A DNA stretch of 64,000 bases from DASSUW01 sp963803335 (GCA_963803335.1 CAWDME010000012.1:496001-560000), one strand, 5' to 3'; shown: positions 1 to 8,678, counted from the stretch's first letter. Notes: generated by a model not told the origin, from the letters alone. A program made the numbers and translations.

Positions 1-834
1 GGCGTCGCCGGCGGCGTAGACGCGCTCGGTGCCGGCGACGCAGCCGTGCGCATCGGTGCGGATGAACCCGTCGGAGTCGGCGGGAAGGCCGGGCACCGCG
101 GGGCCGACGAGGCCGGGGAGGCTGATGACCGTGTCGGCCGCGACCGCCGTGCCCGAGCGCAGCCACAGCATGCTCTCGGCGGCGTGGTCCGGACGCGCAC
201 GGGTGCGCAATCCGATCCCGCGGTCCTGGAGCATCGCGCGCATCGCGGCGGCGGCCGTGTCGCCGAACATCCACAGCGGCTCGCGCTCGGGCGTCACCAG
301 CCGCACGACGGCATCGCTGACGCCGCGCATCGCGAGCGCGGAGGCGGTCATGATCGCGAGCTCGTAGGCGGGCAGCGTCCACGTCGTGCCGGTCGGGACA
401 GCGATCGCGATCCGCGTCCCGTGGCCGCGGGCGGCCTCGTCGAGCACCCACTCGACGACTGGCGCGTCACCCGGGCCGCGGAACGTGAGGGCTCCGGGGA
501 TGGCCTCGACAGGCCGCGCGCCGACGGCGACGAGCAGGTAGTCATACGGGCGCACGGCGCCGCCCGCGAGGCGGACGGTGCGTGTCCCGGCGTCGACGGC
601 GGCGAGCTCGCCCTGCACGAGGTCGACGGAGTAGCGGCGCGCGAGCGCCTCGAGGTCGATCTGTGCCGGCGCACCGAAGCCGAACGGCGTGGCGACTGAC
701 GCAGGCTTGTCGACGAGAGTGTGGGCCGGCGCGATCAGCTCGAGGTCGAAGCCGCGGCCGGCGAGATGGCGGAGCGCGAGCGCGGCCTCGACGGCAGCGA
801 CGCCCGACCCGGCGATCACGACGCGGTTTCTCAT
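1..834 (-). CDS. NAD(P)/FAD-dependent oxidoreductase, partial (3' end beyond window)
   Basis: The minus-strand frame reads from ATG at 834 to base 1 without a stop (278 codons), so the C-terminus lies outside the window. The N-terminus carries a Rossmann dinucleotide-binding motif (VVIAGSGVAAVEAA, about residues 5-18), and the last visible residues are a second FAD-contact type motif (VYAAGDA). It resembles NDH-2/sulfide:quinone reductase-like pyridine nucleotide-disulfide oxidoreductases and is clearly a paralogue of the protein at 1759-2985: both share a PAYELA.MT block. It is transcribed divergently from the membrane-protein gene at 941. Electron donor and acceptor cannot be read from the sequence. 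Confidence 0.8.
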   Translation of the reverse strand, partial: MRNRVVIAGSGVAAVEAALALRHLAGRGFDLELIAPAHTLVDKPASVATPFGFGAPAQIDLEALARRYSVDLVQGELAAVDAGTRTVRLAGGAVRPYDYLLVAVGARPVEAIPGALTFRGPGDAPVVEWVLDEAARGHGTRIAIAVPTGTTWTLPAYELAIMTASALAMRGVSDAVVRLVTPEREPLWMFGDTAAAAMRAMLQDRGIGLRTRARPDHAAESMLWLRSGTAVAADTVISLPGLVGPAVPGLPADSDGFIRTDAHGCVAGTERVYAAGDA

Positions 835-940
835 GTGAGGAGCGTCCTCGCGCGGCGCCGTCACGACATCCGCAACGGCCCGTCGATGACCGCGGGGAAC
901 TACGGAGGTCGCTCACGCGGGTCCCTCCGATGCTGAACCC

Positions 941-1798
941 ATGACGATGCCGTTCGCCCATGAGACGTGGTTCGACCACGCCGTATACCCCACCGACTGG
1001 GGGTTCGCCGCCCAGAAGCTGACCCTCGCCTTCTTCGTCGCCGCCGTGCTGGCGACCGTCGCCGTCCGCCTGCTCGCGCGCGTCGCGCCCGGCGTCGATG
1101 TCCCCGCCCTGGGGCGGCTCGTCCCCTTCATGCCGTTCGCGATCCGTCTGCACCTCGGCGTCTCCCTGATCGGGCTGCTGTCGCTCGGCTTCTACCTCTC
1201 CCCCGCGATGGACCTCCGGGCCGACTTCGCCGGGATCGCGCTCGGTACGACGATGGCCGTCGTCGCGATCACGATGCTCACCGGCTGGCGCGCCCGCCGG
1301 TCGGCCGACCTCGAGACGGGGCGCGCGACCGAGCCGACGGTCGTCGACCACGCCCGCGCGATCTGGTCGCTCAAGGTCGCGGCCGGCGCGGCGCTGATCG
1401 TGGTCGCCTTCGCCGAGAAGCTCGCGGTGCCGGACATGGCGGTGCACTTCCTCGCCACGCACCCCGAGCTCAACGTCGCCCAGCAGGTCGGCTTCGACAT
1501 GAGCAACCTCGAGTTCGCGCGCCTGGCCGGCGGCATCGAGATCCTGTTCGGGCTGCTGCTGATCTCCGGTGCGCTGCCGCAGGCGATCGTGCTGATCGCG
1601 GGGATTCCGTTCAATGCGACGCTGTGGTTCTTCGGCGCCAACGAGCTGATGGGGCACCTCCCGATCTACGGCGCGATGCTCGCTCTGCTTGTCTACGGGT
1701 CGGACCCGCAGCTGCGGCCCGCTGTCTCAGCCCTGCTTCCGAGCACCAAGGAGTCAAGATGGACGTTGTCATCGCCGGTGGTGGCGTCGCCGGCCTAG
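941..1798 (+). CDS. DoxX-like multipass membrane protein
   Basis: A 285-residue protein with about six or seven hydrophobic segments (roughly 27-46, 60-86, 95-115, 140-162, 190-230, 238-252). The general look (His-containing helices, terminal oxidase-subunit-like size) fits DoxX-like membrane proteins, but I see no decisive motif. It overlaps the next gene by 40 bases, so the two are surely co-transcribed and probably translationally coupled. Its position between two FAD oxidoreductases suggests a membrane partner for their electron transfer. GATGCT, six bases before the ATG, could be a leaderless -10 box. Confidence 0.55.
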   Translation: MTMPFAHETWFDHAVYPTDWGFAAQKLTLAFFVAAVLATVAVRLLARVAPGVDVPALGRLVPFMPFAIRLHLGVSLIGLLSLGFYLSPAMDLRADFAGIALGTTMAVVAITMLTGWRARRSADLETGRATEPTVVDHARAIWSLKVAAGAALIVVAFAEKLAVPDMAVHFLATHPELNVAQQVGFDMSNLEFARLAGGIEILFGLLLISGALPQAIVLIAGIPFNATLWFFGANELMGHLPIYGAMLALLVYGSDPQLRPAVSALLPSTKESRWTLSSPVVASPA

Positions 1799-2985
1799 AA
1801 GCCCTCCTCGGACTACGGGCGATGGCCGGCGACCGGGTACGGCTGACGCTCGTCGCGCCCGACCCCAACTTCTCGTACCGTCCGCTCGCCGTGGCCGAGC
1901 CGTTCGCGCTCGGCCACGCGCACAAGGTGCCGCTGACCCGCTTCGCCGAGGATGCGCGGGCAGACGTCGTGCTCGACGCGCTCACCGGCGTCGACGACGC
2001 GGCGCGCGAGCTGCGGCTGCGGGACGGCGGCACGCGCTCGTTCGACGCGCTGATCGTCGCGACCGGAGGCCGCGCCGTCACCGGCGTCGAGGGCGCGACG
2101 ACGTGGTGGCCGGGCGGCGATGCCAACACGTACGGCGGGCTGCTGCAGGACATCGAGGAGGGCTACGCCAAGCGCCTCGCGATCGTTGTTCCGCCCGGCG
2201 CCGTCTGGCCGCTCCCCGCGTACGAGCTCGCGCTCATGACGGTCGGCGAGGCGCGCGAGATGGGCCAGGAGGTCAACGTCACGATCGTCACTCCCGAGCA
2301 CGCACCGCTCGCGCTGTTCGGCGAGGCCGCGAGCCGCGCCGTCGCCGAGGAGCTGCGCTGGGCGGGCATCGAGCTCAAGACGGGCGTCGCCGCGCCGAAC
2401 ACCGACGGCCTCGACTACCAGCGTGTGTTCGCCGTGCCGCGCATCGTCGGCCCGATCATCGAAGGCCTCGCGATGGACGAAGAGGGCTTTGTCATTGCGG
2501 GCGACGACGGGCTCGTGGAGGGCTGCGAGCGGACGTGGGCCGCCGGCGACGGGATCGTCTCGCCGGTCAAGTTCGGCGGGCTGGCGACGCACCAGGCGCG
2601 CATCGCTGCCGCGGCCGTCGCGCGCCTCGCCGGCGCCGAGAACGTGTCCGACCCGGGCGAGCCGGTCCTGCACGGCCGCCTGCTCATCGGCCATCGCACG
2701 CGCCGGCTGCGCGGCCGCGGCGACGCCGAGGGCGCGCCGCTGTGGTGGCCGCACGGCAAGGTCGCGGGCGAGTACCTGCCGCGCTGGCTGGCCGAGCACG
2801 GCGTCGCCCCGCCCCCGGCGGCGAGCGAGCCGCCCGGCGACGAGGGCGTCAGCGTCTCGCAGCCGCTGCACGCGATGCGCGGGCCTGAGCTGCAGTACCT
2901 GTTCGAGCTGGGACGCGAGTACCGCAGCGGCGATCCCGCGATCGCGGCCCTCGGCCGCCGGATGCGCGAAGCGCGCGAGCGGTGA
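1759..2985 (+). CDS. NAD(P)/FAD-dependent oxidoreductase (NDH-2/SQR-like)
   Basis: 408 residues. An N-terminal Rossmann motif (MDVVIAGGGVAGLEA) is followed by a pyridine nucleotide-disulfide oxidoreductase fold with the late FAD motif TWAAGDG. The ATG at 1759 is chosen because AAGGAG lies five bases upstream (1748-1753) and the Rossmann strand begins at residue 2. The gene starts inside the preceding membrane-protein gene. No redox-active CxxC pair is visible, so it is unlike thioredoxin reductases; a quinone or membrane acceptor is the more natural guess. It is paralogous to the divergent partial gene at 1-834. Confidence 0.75.
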   Translation: MDVVIAGGGVAGLEALLGLRAMAGDRVRLTLVAPDPNFSYRPLAVAEPFALGHAHKVPLTRFAEDARADVVLDALTGVDDAARELRLRDGGTRSFDALIVATGGRAVTGVEGATTWWPGGDANTYGGLLQDIEEGYAKRLAIVVPPGAVWPLPAYELALMTVGEAREMGQEVNVTIVTPEHAPLALFGEAASRAVAEELRWAGIELKTGVAAPNTDGLDYQRVFAVPRIVGPIIEGLAMDEEGFVIAGDDGLVEGCERTWAAGDGIVSPVKFGGLATHQARIAAAAVARLAGAENVSDPGEPVLHGRLLIGHRTRRLRGRGDAEGAPLWWPHGKVAGEYLPRWLAEHGVAPPPAASEPPGDEGVSVSQPLHAMRGPELQYLFELGREYRSGDPAIAALGRRMREARER

Positions 2986-2990
2986 CGCAC

Positions 2991-3007
2991 TAGCCTGAGA
3001 GTCGATG
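2991..3007 (+). promoter_or_regulatory. Predicted -10 box of a leaderless mRNA
   Basis: TAGCCT at 2991-2996 lies eight bases before the ATG at 3005, leaving no room for a ribosome binding site. The same arrangement recurs before many genes in this window (for example 53018-53023 and 59394-59399). Inferred from sequence only. Confidence 0.5.
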
Positions 3008-3556
3008 CTCCGCCTGTCGCCGACACTGCGTGCGCTGCTCCTCGTCCCGCTGCTGGCGGCGGGCGTGGACCAGGCGCGCGCGGTCGTGATCTGCGGCAGC
3101 CACGCGCAGAGCTGCCTCGAGGCGGCCGGGCGCGGCTGGATCGGGATGTGGGGCGTCGCGCTGATCGCGCTCTACGCGGTCGCGCTCGCGCTGTTGGTGG
3201 CGCGCGGGGCGCGGCCGCCCGCGGCGACACCGCCGAGCTTCGCGCGCCTGTGGGCGCTCGGAACGGCCGGAGTCGCGGCCGCCTGCGTCGGTCAGGGCGT
3301 GATCGCCGCCTCGCTCGGCGGCGCCTCGCTCGGCGGCGGCTGGCTCGGGCTGCTCGCGCTGTGCGTCCTCGCCGGCGCCGTGCTGGCGCTCGCGCTGCGG
3401 ATCGCACCGGCCCTGCGCCGCTCGCTGCGCACCGCGGCGCCGCGCCCCGGCGGGCCCGCGCCGGGCCGCTGGCTCGCCCCCACGCCGCTCTTCGCCGCCA
3501 CCGGCAGCACCCCGGCGCGCCGCCCCCGCGGCCGCGCTCCTCCGCTCGCGATCTGA
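3005..3556 (+). CDS. Hypothetical membrane protein
   Basis: 183 residues with a signal-like N-terminus (LRALLLVPLLAAGVDQARA), two nearby cysteines (CGSHAQSC, about residues 31-38), then three hydrophobic segments (about 48-66, 83-101, 113-136) and a basic, proline-rich tail. I do not recognise a family. It lies upstream of, and in the same direction as, the DsbA-like thioredoxin gene, separated by about 110 bases that contain the palindrome cluster. A DsbB-like partner role is conceivable because of the two cysteines, but that is a guess. Confidence 0.55.
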   Translation: MLRLSPTLRALLLVPLLAAGVDQARAVVICGSHAQSCLEAAGRGWIGMWGVALIALYAVALALLVARGARPPAATPPSFARLWALGTAGVAAACVGQGVIAASLGGASLGGGWLGLLALCVLAGAVLALALRIAPALRRSLRTAAPRPGGPAPGRWLAPTPLFAATGSTPARRPRGRAPPLAI

Positions 3557-3569
3557 TCCCCACGCCGCG

Positions 3570-3636
3570 AGGGGTCAGACCCCTCCGCGCCACCAAGGGG
3601 GTCAGACCCCCTTACCCAAGGGGGTCAGACCCCCTA
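3570..3636. repeat. Cluster of three GGGGTC-A-GACCCC palindromes
   Basis: Three near-perfect inverted repeats occur in direct succession: 3570-3584, 3595-3613 and 3618-3636. Each has a single unpaired A at its centre (3577, 3604, 3627). The second has perfect 9-base arms (AAGGGGGTC/GACCCCCTT); the third differs from it by one base. All three have the same orientation. They fill the gap between the genes ending at 3556 and starting at 3671. Confidence 0.85.
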
Positions 3637-3670
3637 AGGCGGATCGTCCTGCAAAGAGGAGCTTCTTGAA

Positions 3671-4417
3671 ATGTCACATGCAATGACCAAGCGGCAGCTA
3701 CGGGAGCAGCGCCGTGCCGAACGCCAGGCCGCCGAGCGAGCCGCGCAGGCTCGCGCCGGCCGCCGCCGGCGGCTGCTGCAGCTCGGCGGGGCGCTCGGGC
3801 TCGCCGCCGTCGTCGTCATCGCCGCCATTGCGCTGTCGTCGGGCGGCGGCAACGGCGAGACGGCCTCGCCCCAGCAATCCGCCGCGCTGCTCAGCGGCAT
3901 CCCCGAGCACAACGGCGTGCTCGGCGACCCCAAGGCGCCCGTCACCGTCACCGAGTTCGTCGATCTGCAGTGCCCGATCTGCGCCGCGACCTCGCGTACC
4001 GTCCTGCCGTCCGTCGTCGACGACTACGTCAAGACCGGGCAGGTGAAGCTCCGCGCGCGCACGCTGAGCTTCCTCGGATCCGACTCCGTGCGCGCCGCGC
4101 GCGTCGCCGCCGGGGCTGAGAAGCAGGGCAAGCTGTGGCCGTTCCTGGAGGCGTTCTACGCGGCGCAGAAGACCGAGAACTCCGGCTACGTGACCGACGC
4201 CTTCGTGCGGGAGGTCGCCAAGGCGGCCGGTGTCGACGCGACCGCGGCGCTCGCCTACGCGGGCAAGGCGCAGTCGCAGGCCCCGCTGGCCGCAGCCAAC
4301 GCGGCGGCGCAGCGCTTCGGCGTCAGCGGCACGCCGACGTTCCTGGTCCAGCGCGGGAACGGGCAGCCGAAGATCGTCAGCGCCGACCAGCTCAGCGCCG
4401 CGCTCGCGCAGCAGTGA
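3671..4417 (+). CDS. DsbA-family thioredoxin-like protein, membrane anchored
   Basis: 248 residues. A basic N-terminus is followed by one transmembrane anchor (about 36-56), then a thioredoxin-fold domain with active site Cys101-Pro-Ile-Cys104 and the cis-proline loop GTPTF (Pro222). This is the layout of actinobacterial extracytoplasmic DsbA-like oxidoreductases (Thioredoxin_4 family), which form or isomerise disulfides in exported proteins. AGAGGAG about ten bases upstream of the ATG supports this start; Met5 is an alternative. The stop codon touches the stop of the convergent gene at 4418. Confidence 0.85.
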   Translation: MSHAMTKRQLREQRRAERQAAERAAQARAGRRRRLLQLGGALGLAAVVVIAAIALSSGGGNGETASPQQSAALLSGIPEHNGVLGDPKAPVTVTEFVDLQCPICAATSRTVLPSVVDDYVKTGQVKLRARTLSFLGSDSVRAARVAAGAEKQGKLWPFLEAFYAAQKTENSGYVTDAFVREVAKAAGVDATAALAYAGKAQSQAPLAAANAAAQRFGVSGTPTFLVQRGNGQPKIVSADQLSAALAQQ

Positions 4418-4726
4418 TCAGCCGCTGCCGAGCTCGGCGCGCAGCGCCGCGAACGCCTCGCGCGACAGCCGGACCGACACCATGTCGTCATGCGTGCCGG
4501 CGAACAGGACGACCGCCCCGCCATCCTCCATCCAGCCGCCGAACAGGCGGTGCTGGAGGATGCGGCTCGCGCGGTGCTCGTCGGCGATGATCTGGAGCCC
4601 CTCGGCGAGCCAGCGGCCCTGCTGGCGGTTGAAGATCACGCCGTGCTGGCCGTTGGAGATGACCAGCGCCCGGTTGTCGACGTACACGTAGGGAGCCGCC
4701 GTCTCGGCCGGCAGGGTGAGGGTCAT
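4418..4726 (-). CDS. Small hypothetical protein
   Basis: 102 residues from ATG at 4726; a GTG at 4744 would add six residues. No transmembrane segment or recognised motif. The sequence looks like a compact cytosolic domain with alternating strands (YVYVDNRALVISN; HGVIFNRQQGRWLAEGL). It lies tail to tail with the DsbA-like gene, the two stop codons being adjacent (4415-4420), and its 5' end faces the sulfatase gene. Confidence 0.5.
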   Translation of the reverse strand: MTLTLPAETAAPYVYVDNRALVISNGQHGVIFNRQQGRWLAEGLQIIADEHRASRILQHRLFGGWMEDGGAVVLFAGTHDDMVSVRLSREAFAALRAELGSG

Positions 4727-4757
4727 GGGCCAAGTGTGCCGCACGATCCGGCGGCGG

Positions 4758-4770
4758 TAGCGTGCCTGTG
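4758..4770 (+). promoter_or_regulatory. Predicted -10 box before the sulfatase gene
   Basis: TAGCGT at 4758-4763 lies seven bases before the ATG at 4771, the spacing expected for a leaderless transcript. No purine-rich ribosome binding site is present. Confidence 0.45.
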
Positions 4771-6075
4771 ATGACTGGCCGCCCGCCGAACGTCCTGTAC
4801 CTGCACTCGCACGACACCGGGCGCTATCTGGAGCCGTACGGCTACCCGGTGCCGACGCCGAACATCCAGCAGCTCGCCAACCAGGGCATCGTGTTCCGGG
4901 AGGCGTTCTGCGCCGTCCCGACGTGCTCCGGGAGTCGCGCCGCGCTCCTCACCGGCCAGTACGGGCACTCGAACGGGATGCTCGGCCTCGCCCACCGCGG
5001 CTGGGTGCTCAACGACTACGGCCAGCACGTCGTGCACACGTTGCGCGGGGCCGGCTACTGGTCGGCGATGGTCGGCGAGCAGCACATCGCCAAGCGGCCG
5101 GACGTGATCGGCTACGACCACGTCGCCAAGGTCGAGACCACGCACGTCGACGCCGTGGCGCCGATCGCCATCGACCTGATCGCCAAGCGCCCGCGCGAGC
5201 CGTGGTTCTTCTCGGTCGGCTTCTTCGAGACCCACCGCGAGTTCTTCGCGCCCTCGTCGGTCGGCGACGTCCTTTACTCGCGGCCGCCCGAGAACATCGC
5301 CGACCACCCGGATACGCGCCGCGACATGGCCTCCTACAAGGCGAGCGCGCGGTCGCTCGACCAGGGCGTCGGCGCCGTGCTGCAGGCGCTCGACCAGCAC
5401 CGGCTCGTCGACGACACGCTGGTGGTGTTCACCACCGACCATGGGCTCGCGTTCCCCGGCGCCAAGGCGACGCTGTTCGACCGCGGCATCGGCGTCGCCC
5501 TGATCATGCGCGGCCCGGGCGGCTTTGAAGGCGGCCGCGTGATCGACGCGCTCGTCTCGCACCTGGACATCTACCCCACGCTGTGCGACCTCGCGGGCAT
5601 CGCGCACCCGCCGTTCCTGCAGGGGCTCTCGCTGCTGCCGCTGGCGCGCCGCGAGACCGACGAGATCCGCGACACGCTGTTCGCCGAAGCGACCTACCAC
5701 GCGGCCTACGAGCCGCAGCGCGCCGTGCGCACGCAGCGCCACAAGTACATCCGCCGCTTCGGCGACCGCGACCGGCCGGTGCTCGCCAACACCGACGACG
5801 GGCCGAGCAAGGACCTGCTGCTGGGACTCGGATGGGGTGACCGCAGGATCCCGTTCGAGCAGCTCTACGACCTCGCGCTCGACCCCAACGAGGCCGCCAA
5901 CGTGATCGACCACCCGGACTACGCCGACGTGCGGCGCGACCTCGCGGCGCGGCTTGACGGGTGGATGCGCGAGACCGGCGACCCGCTGCTCGACGGGCCG
6001 GTGGATCCGCCGCCCGGCGCCGAGTTCAACACGCCCGACCAGGTTTCGCCGGCCGAGCCCACCCGTCGGGTCTGA
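4771..6075 (+). CDS. Sulfatase family hydrolase
   Basis: 434 residues of the alkaline phosphatase/sulfatase superfamily. The N-terminus has the metal-binding Asp (LHSHDTGR, Asp15). At residues 52-56 lies CSGSR followed by AALLTGQ, the position where type I sulfatases convert Cys to formylglycine; the usual Pro/Ala at the third place is Gly. A TTDHG motif in the second half supplies further metal ligands. It resembles heparan N-sulfatase-like proteins. No signal peptide is visible, so it may act in the cytoplasm. The ATG at 4771 is preferred over the GTG at 4762 because of the upstream -10 box. Confidence 0.8.
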   Translation: MTGRPPNVLYLHSHDTGRYLEPYGYPVPTPNIQQLANQGIVFREAFCAVPTCSGSRAALLTGQYGHSNGMLGLAHRGWVLNDYGQHVVHTLRGAGYWSAMVGEQHIAKRPDVIGYDHVAKVETTHVDAVAPIAIDLIAKRPREPWFFSVGFFETHREFFAPSSVGDVLYSRPPENIADHPDTRRDMASYKASARSLDQGVGAVLQALDQHRLVDDTLVVFTTDHGLAFPGAKATLFDRGIGVALIMRGPGGFEGGRVIDALVSHLDIYPTLCDLAGIAHPPFLQGLSLLPLARRETDEIRDTLFAEATYHAAYEPQRAVRTQRHKYIRRFGDRDRPVLANTDDGPSKDLLLGLGWGDRRIPFEQLYDLALDPNEAANVIDHPDYADVRRDLAARLDGWMRETGDPLLDGPVDPPPGAEFNTPDQVSPAEPTRRV

Positions 6076-6124
6076 CGCCGTTTCCTGTTGGCCGAGCGGC
6101 AATGTGCCGATTAACCGCGTGAAC

Positions 6125-7174
6125 ATGTCCGCCGGCGGAACCTGGCTGTGCCCGACGCAGCTCCATCGCGAGCGTCTCCTCGAGATGGAGACGAAGATCA
6201 CCCGTGCCCGGGCGATCATGTACGGCTCGCTGGCGATCGCGTTCGTGATCGCCATCCCATGGGTGGGAGCCTGGACGCTGATCCCGCTGGGGCTGTCGGT
6301 CATCACGTACGGCATCCTGCGCCCGCGAATCGCGACCAGCGAGCGCCCCGAGTACGTCGTGGCGGCCACCGTCGTGAACGCGCAGGTGCTGATCGGCATC
6401 GGCATCGCGCTCAGCGGCGGCCCGCACAGCCCGACGATCCCGATGCTGCTCCTGCCGATCGTCACGCTGCCGGCGCGCTTCTCGCCGCGCGGCGTGCACG
6501 CCGGACTGGCGCTGACGGTCGTCGTCCTCCTCGCCTCCACGATCGGCGTCGACCTGCACGGCTTCGCCGACGACCCGACGTACACGATCATCGGCCTCGC
6601 CTGCTGCGGCGGCCTGGCGGCGTTCGCCGAAACGCTGATGCGCGCCGAGATGGAGCAACGCTCGGACGCCGTGCTCGACCCGCTCACCGGGCTGCTCAAC
6701 CGCAAGGCGCTCGCCGGCCGCTTCGAGGAGATCGCCCAGCAGGCGGCGCTCAGCGGCGCCCCGATCTGCCTGGTCGCCTGTGACCTGGACCACTTCAAGG
6801 ACGTCAACGACACCCACGGCCACGCGCGCGGCGACGCGGTGCTCAAGGATGCCGCGTACGTGATGCGCAAGCAGCTGCGCTCGTTCGAGCTGATCTACCG
6901 GCTCGGCGGCGAGGAGTTCCTGATCGTGCTCCCCGGCGTGTCGGTCCCCGAGGGGCTGGTGATCGCGGAGCGCGTGCGCGTCGGGATCGCGGACGCCTGC
7001 CCGGCCGGCCTCAACATCACCGCATCGTTCGGCGTCGCCGGCGCCGCGGGCGGCGAGGCCGACTTCGAGACGCTCTTCCGCGCGGCCGACGAGGCGCTCT
7101 ACGAGGCCAAGCGCGCCGGCCGCAACCGCGTCGTCACCGCGGGCTACGACGAGCCGCTGCCGGCCGCCGCGTAG
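6125..7174 (+). CDS. Membrane-bound diguanylate cyclase (GGDEF)
   Basis: 349 residues: about six hydrophobic helices in the first 175 residues, then a GGDEF domain starting at LDPLTGLLNRK. The signature is GGEEF (residues 261-265), a form found in active cyclases, so synthesis of cyclic di-GMP from GTP is likely. I see no obvious RxxD inhibitory site directly before it. The ATG at 6125 is used; an in-frame GTG lies two codons upstream. The 3' end overlaps the convergent RibD-like gene by 31 bases. Confidence 0.85.
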   Translation: MSAGGTWLCPTQLHRERLLEMETKITRARAIMYGSLAIAFVIAIPWVGAWTLIPLGLSVITYGILRPRIATSERPEYVVAATVVNAQVLIGIGIALSGGPHSPTIPMLLLPIVTLPARFSPRGVHAGLALTVVVLLASTIGVDLHGFADDPTYTIIGLACCGGLAAFAETLMRAEMEQRSDAVLDPLTGLLNRKALAGRFEEIAQQAALSGAPICLVACDLDHFKDVNDTHGHARGDAVLKDAAYVMRKQLRSFELIYRLGGEEFLIVLPGVSVPEGLVIAERVRVGIADACPAGLNITASFGVAGAAGGEADFETLFRAADEALYEAKRAGRNRVVTAGYDEPLPAAA

Positions 7175-7713
7175 CGCAGGTACACGACGCCGTTGCCGAA
7201 GCGGCGCTCCTCGAGCAGGTCGAGCGCGACCCGCACACCGTCCGGCAGCGCGCGGTTGCCGCCGCCGAGCGTGATCGGGCTCAGGAACAGCTGGACCTCG
7301 TCAACGAGCCCCGCCGCGAGCGCCTGGCCGGCCAGCTCGGGGCCGCCGACGCCGATGTCGCGGTCCGCGTCCGCCTTGAGCCGGCGGACAGCGTCCGGGT
7401 CGAACTCGCGCTCGACCCGCGTTCGCGCGCTGGTGGCGGCCTCCAGCGTGCGCGAGTACACGATCTTGTCGGCCGCGCGCCACAGCTCGGCGAAGTCGCG
7501 CATGACGGGCGGCTCGTCCGCGAGCGGCATCGTGTCCCACACCGCCATCACGTCATACATCCGGCGCCCATACAGGTACGTCCCGACCGGCCGCTCGAGG
7601 TCGTTGACGAACGCGTGCACCTCCGCGTCGGGCGCCAGGAGTTCGAAGTTGCCGTCGGCATCCGCGACGTAGCCGTCCAGCGACGCGATCGCCGAGTAGA
7701 TCAGCCTGGCCAT
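7144..7713 (-). CDS. Dihydrofolate reductase family protein (RibD C-terminal domain)
   Basis: 189 residues. The N-terminus (MARLIYSAIASLDGYVADADG) and the late GGPELAG and ITLGGG motifs match the RibD C-terminal/dihydrofolate reductase-like family common in actinobacteria. These proteins are NADPH-dependent reductases of mostly unknown substrate. Its ATG (7713) lies 13 bases inside the upstream DUF892 gene, so the two are coupled. A second family member lies at 12837-13475. Confidence 0.8.
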   Translation of the reverse strand: MARLIYSAIASLDGYVADADGNFELLAPDAEVHAFVNDLERPVGTYLYGRRMYDVMAVWDTMPLADEPPVMRDFAELWRAADKIVYSRTLEAATSARTRVEREFDPDAVRRLKADADRDIGVGGPELAGQALAAGLVDEVQLFLSPITLGGGNRALPDGVRVALDLLEERRFGNGVVYLRYAAAGSGSS

Positions 7714-8678
7714 ACCGTCTCCGCCAGCCCGGCCTCGACCGCCGCGTCCCACGTGTCGGCGATGCGCTCGGCGGCGAACCGCTCGTCGGCGAGGATGCGC
7801 TGGGCGACCCCCGCCGTCTGCTCGTCGCCGGCCCGTTGCGCGATGCGCGTGAGCAGCTCGTAGGCGCCGACCTCGAGCGCCTCGAAGGCGTACGCGAAGC
7901 CGGCGAGCTTGACCGGGGTGTCGGGCTGGGCCTTGAAGAAGGTGCCGAGGTTGAGCGCGCCCGCCCGCATGGCGCCGGCCTGGAAGCGCGACGGCCCAGC
8001 GTCGTGGGCGGCGAGCCGCTCGTCGATGAGCGACTGGTGCTCGCGGGTCTGCTCGAGGTGCTCGGCGAACGCCTCGGCAAGCAGGTCGAAGCCGGCGATC
8101 TGCGGACCGGTTTCGAGCAGCTGCATCGCCTGTCCCTCCAGCGCGTGCGCGTCGCGCAGGTACTTGACGAGGTCCTTGCCGATGTCCTCGGCGCCCTTCT
8201 CGCGCAGCGACGCCTCGACCGCGCGGTCCCACATCTCCGCGATGCGGTCGGCCATCGCGCGCTCCTGGCCGCCGATCTGCTCGGCCATCGCCCGCACGGG
8301 CTCATCGCCGGCGCGCTCGGCGATCCGCCGCAGCAGCTCGTACGCCGCCAGCTCCATGTGCTCGTACGAGTAGGCGTGCATCGCGAGCTTGCCCGGCGTG
8401 TCGGGGTTCACACGCGCGAACAGGATCATCCCCCAGCCACCGACGCGGCCCGCGACGTCCTTGACCGCCGACGGCTTCGCGTCGCGGCGCTCGAGCTGCT
8501 CGCGCACGAGCCGCTCGTGCTCCTCGGTCTCGTTCATGTGCTCCACGAAGATCCGCTGCAGCTCGGTGTCACCGGCGACGCGCGGGGCCAGGCGCATCTG
8601 GGCGAGCGCCTGCTCCTCGATCGAGTGGAGGTCGGTGAGGTACTTGGTCAGCTGTTCGGCAAGCGAGTTCGCGGTCAT
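7701..8678 (-). CDS. Tandem DUF892 (YciE/YciF-type) ferritin-like protein
   Basis: 325 residues made of two copies of a four-helix ferritin-like DUF892 domain. The opening LAEQLTKYLTDLHSIEEQAL in the first half is matched by IGKDLVKYLRDAHALEGQAM in the second, and both halves have Glu/His-rich helix motifs (HMNETEEHERL; HLEQTREHQSL). DUF892 proteins are stress-linked ferritin-like proteins. The internal duplication is clear by eye; single-domain members are about half this length. It forms a two-gene unit with the RibD-like gene. Confidence 0.8.
   Translation of the reverse strand: MTANSLAEQLTKYLTDLHSIEEQALAQMRLAPRVAGDTELQRIFVEHMNETEEHERLVREQLERRDAKPSAVKDVAGRVGGWGMILFARVNPDTPGKLAMHAYSYEHMELAAYELLRRIAERAGDEPVRAMAEQIGGQERAMADRIAEMWDRAVEASLREKGAEDIGKDLVKYLRDAHALEGQAMQLLETGPQIAGFDLLAEAFAEHLEQTREHQSLIDERLAAHDAGPSRFQAGAMRAGALNLGTFFKAQPDTPVKLAGFAYAFEALEVGAYELLTRIAQRAGDEQTAGVAQRILADERFAAERIADTWDAAVEAGLAETVWPG

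Noticed and set aside
4723..6870. A 715-codon open frame on the minus strand opposite the sulfatase and GGDEF genes
   Set aside because: It is a shadow of high-GC coding on the other strand; the plus strand has clear sulfatase and GGDEF motifs, and this frame has none.
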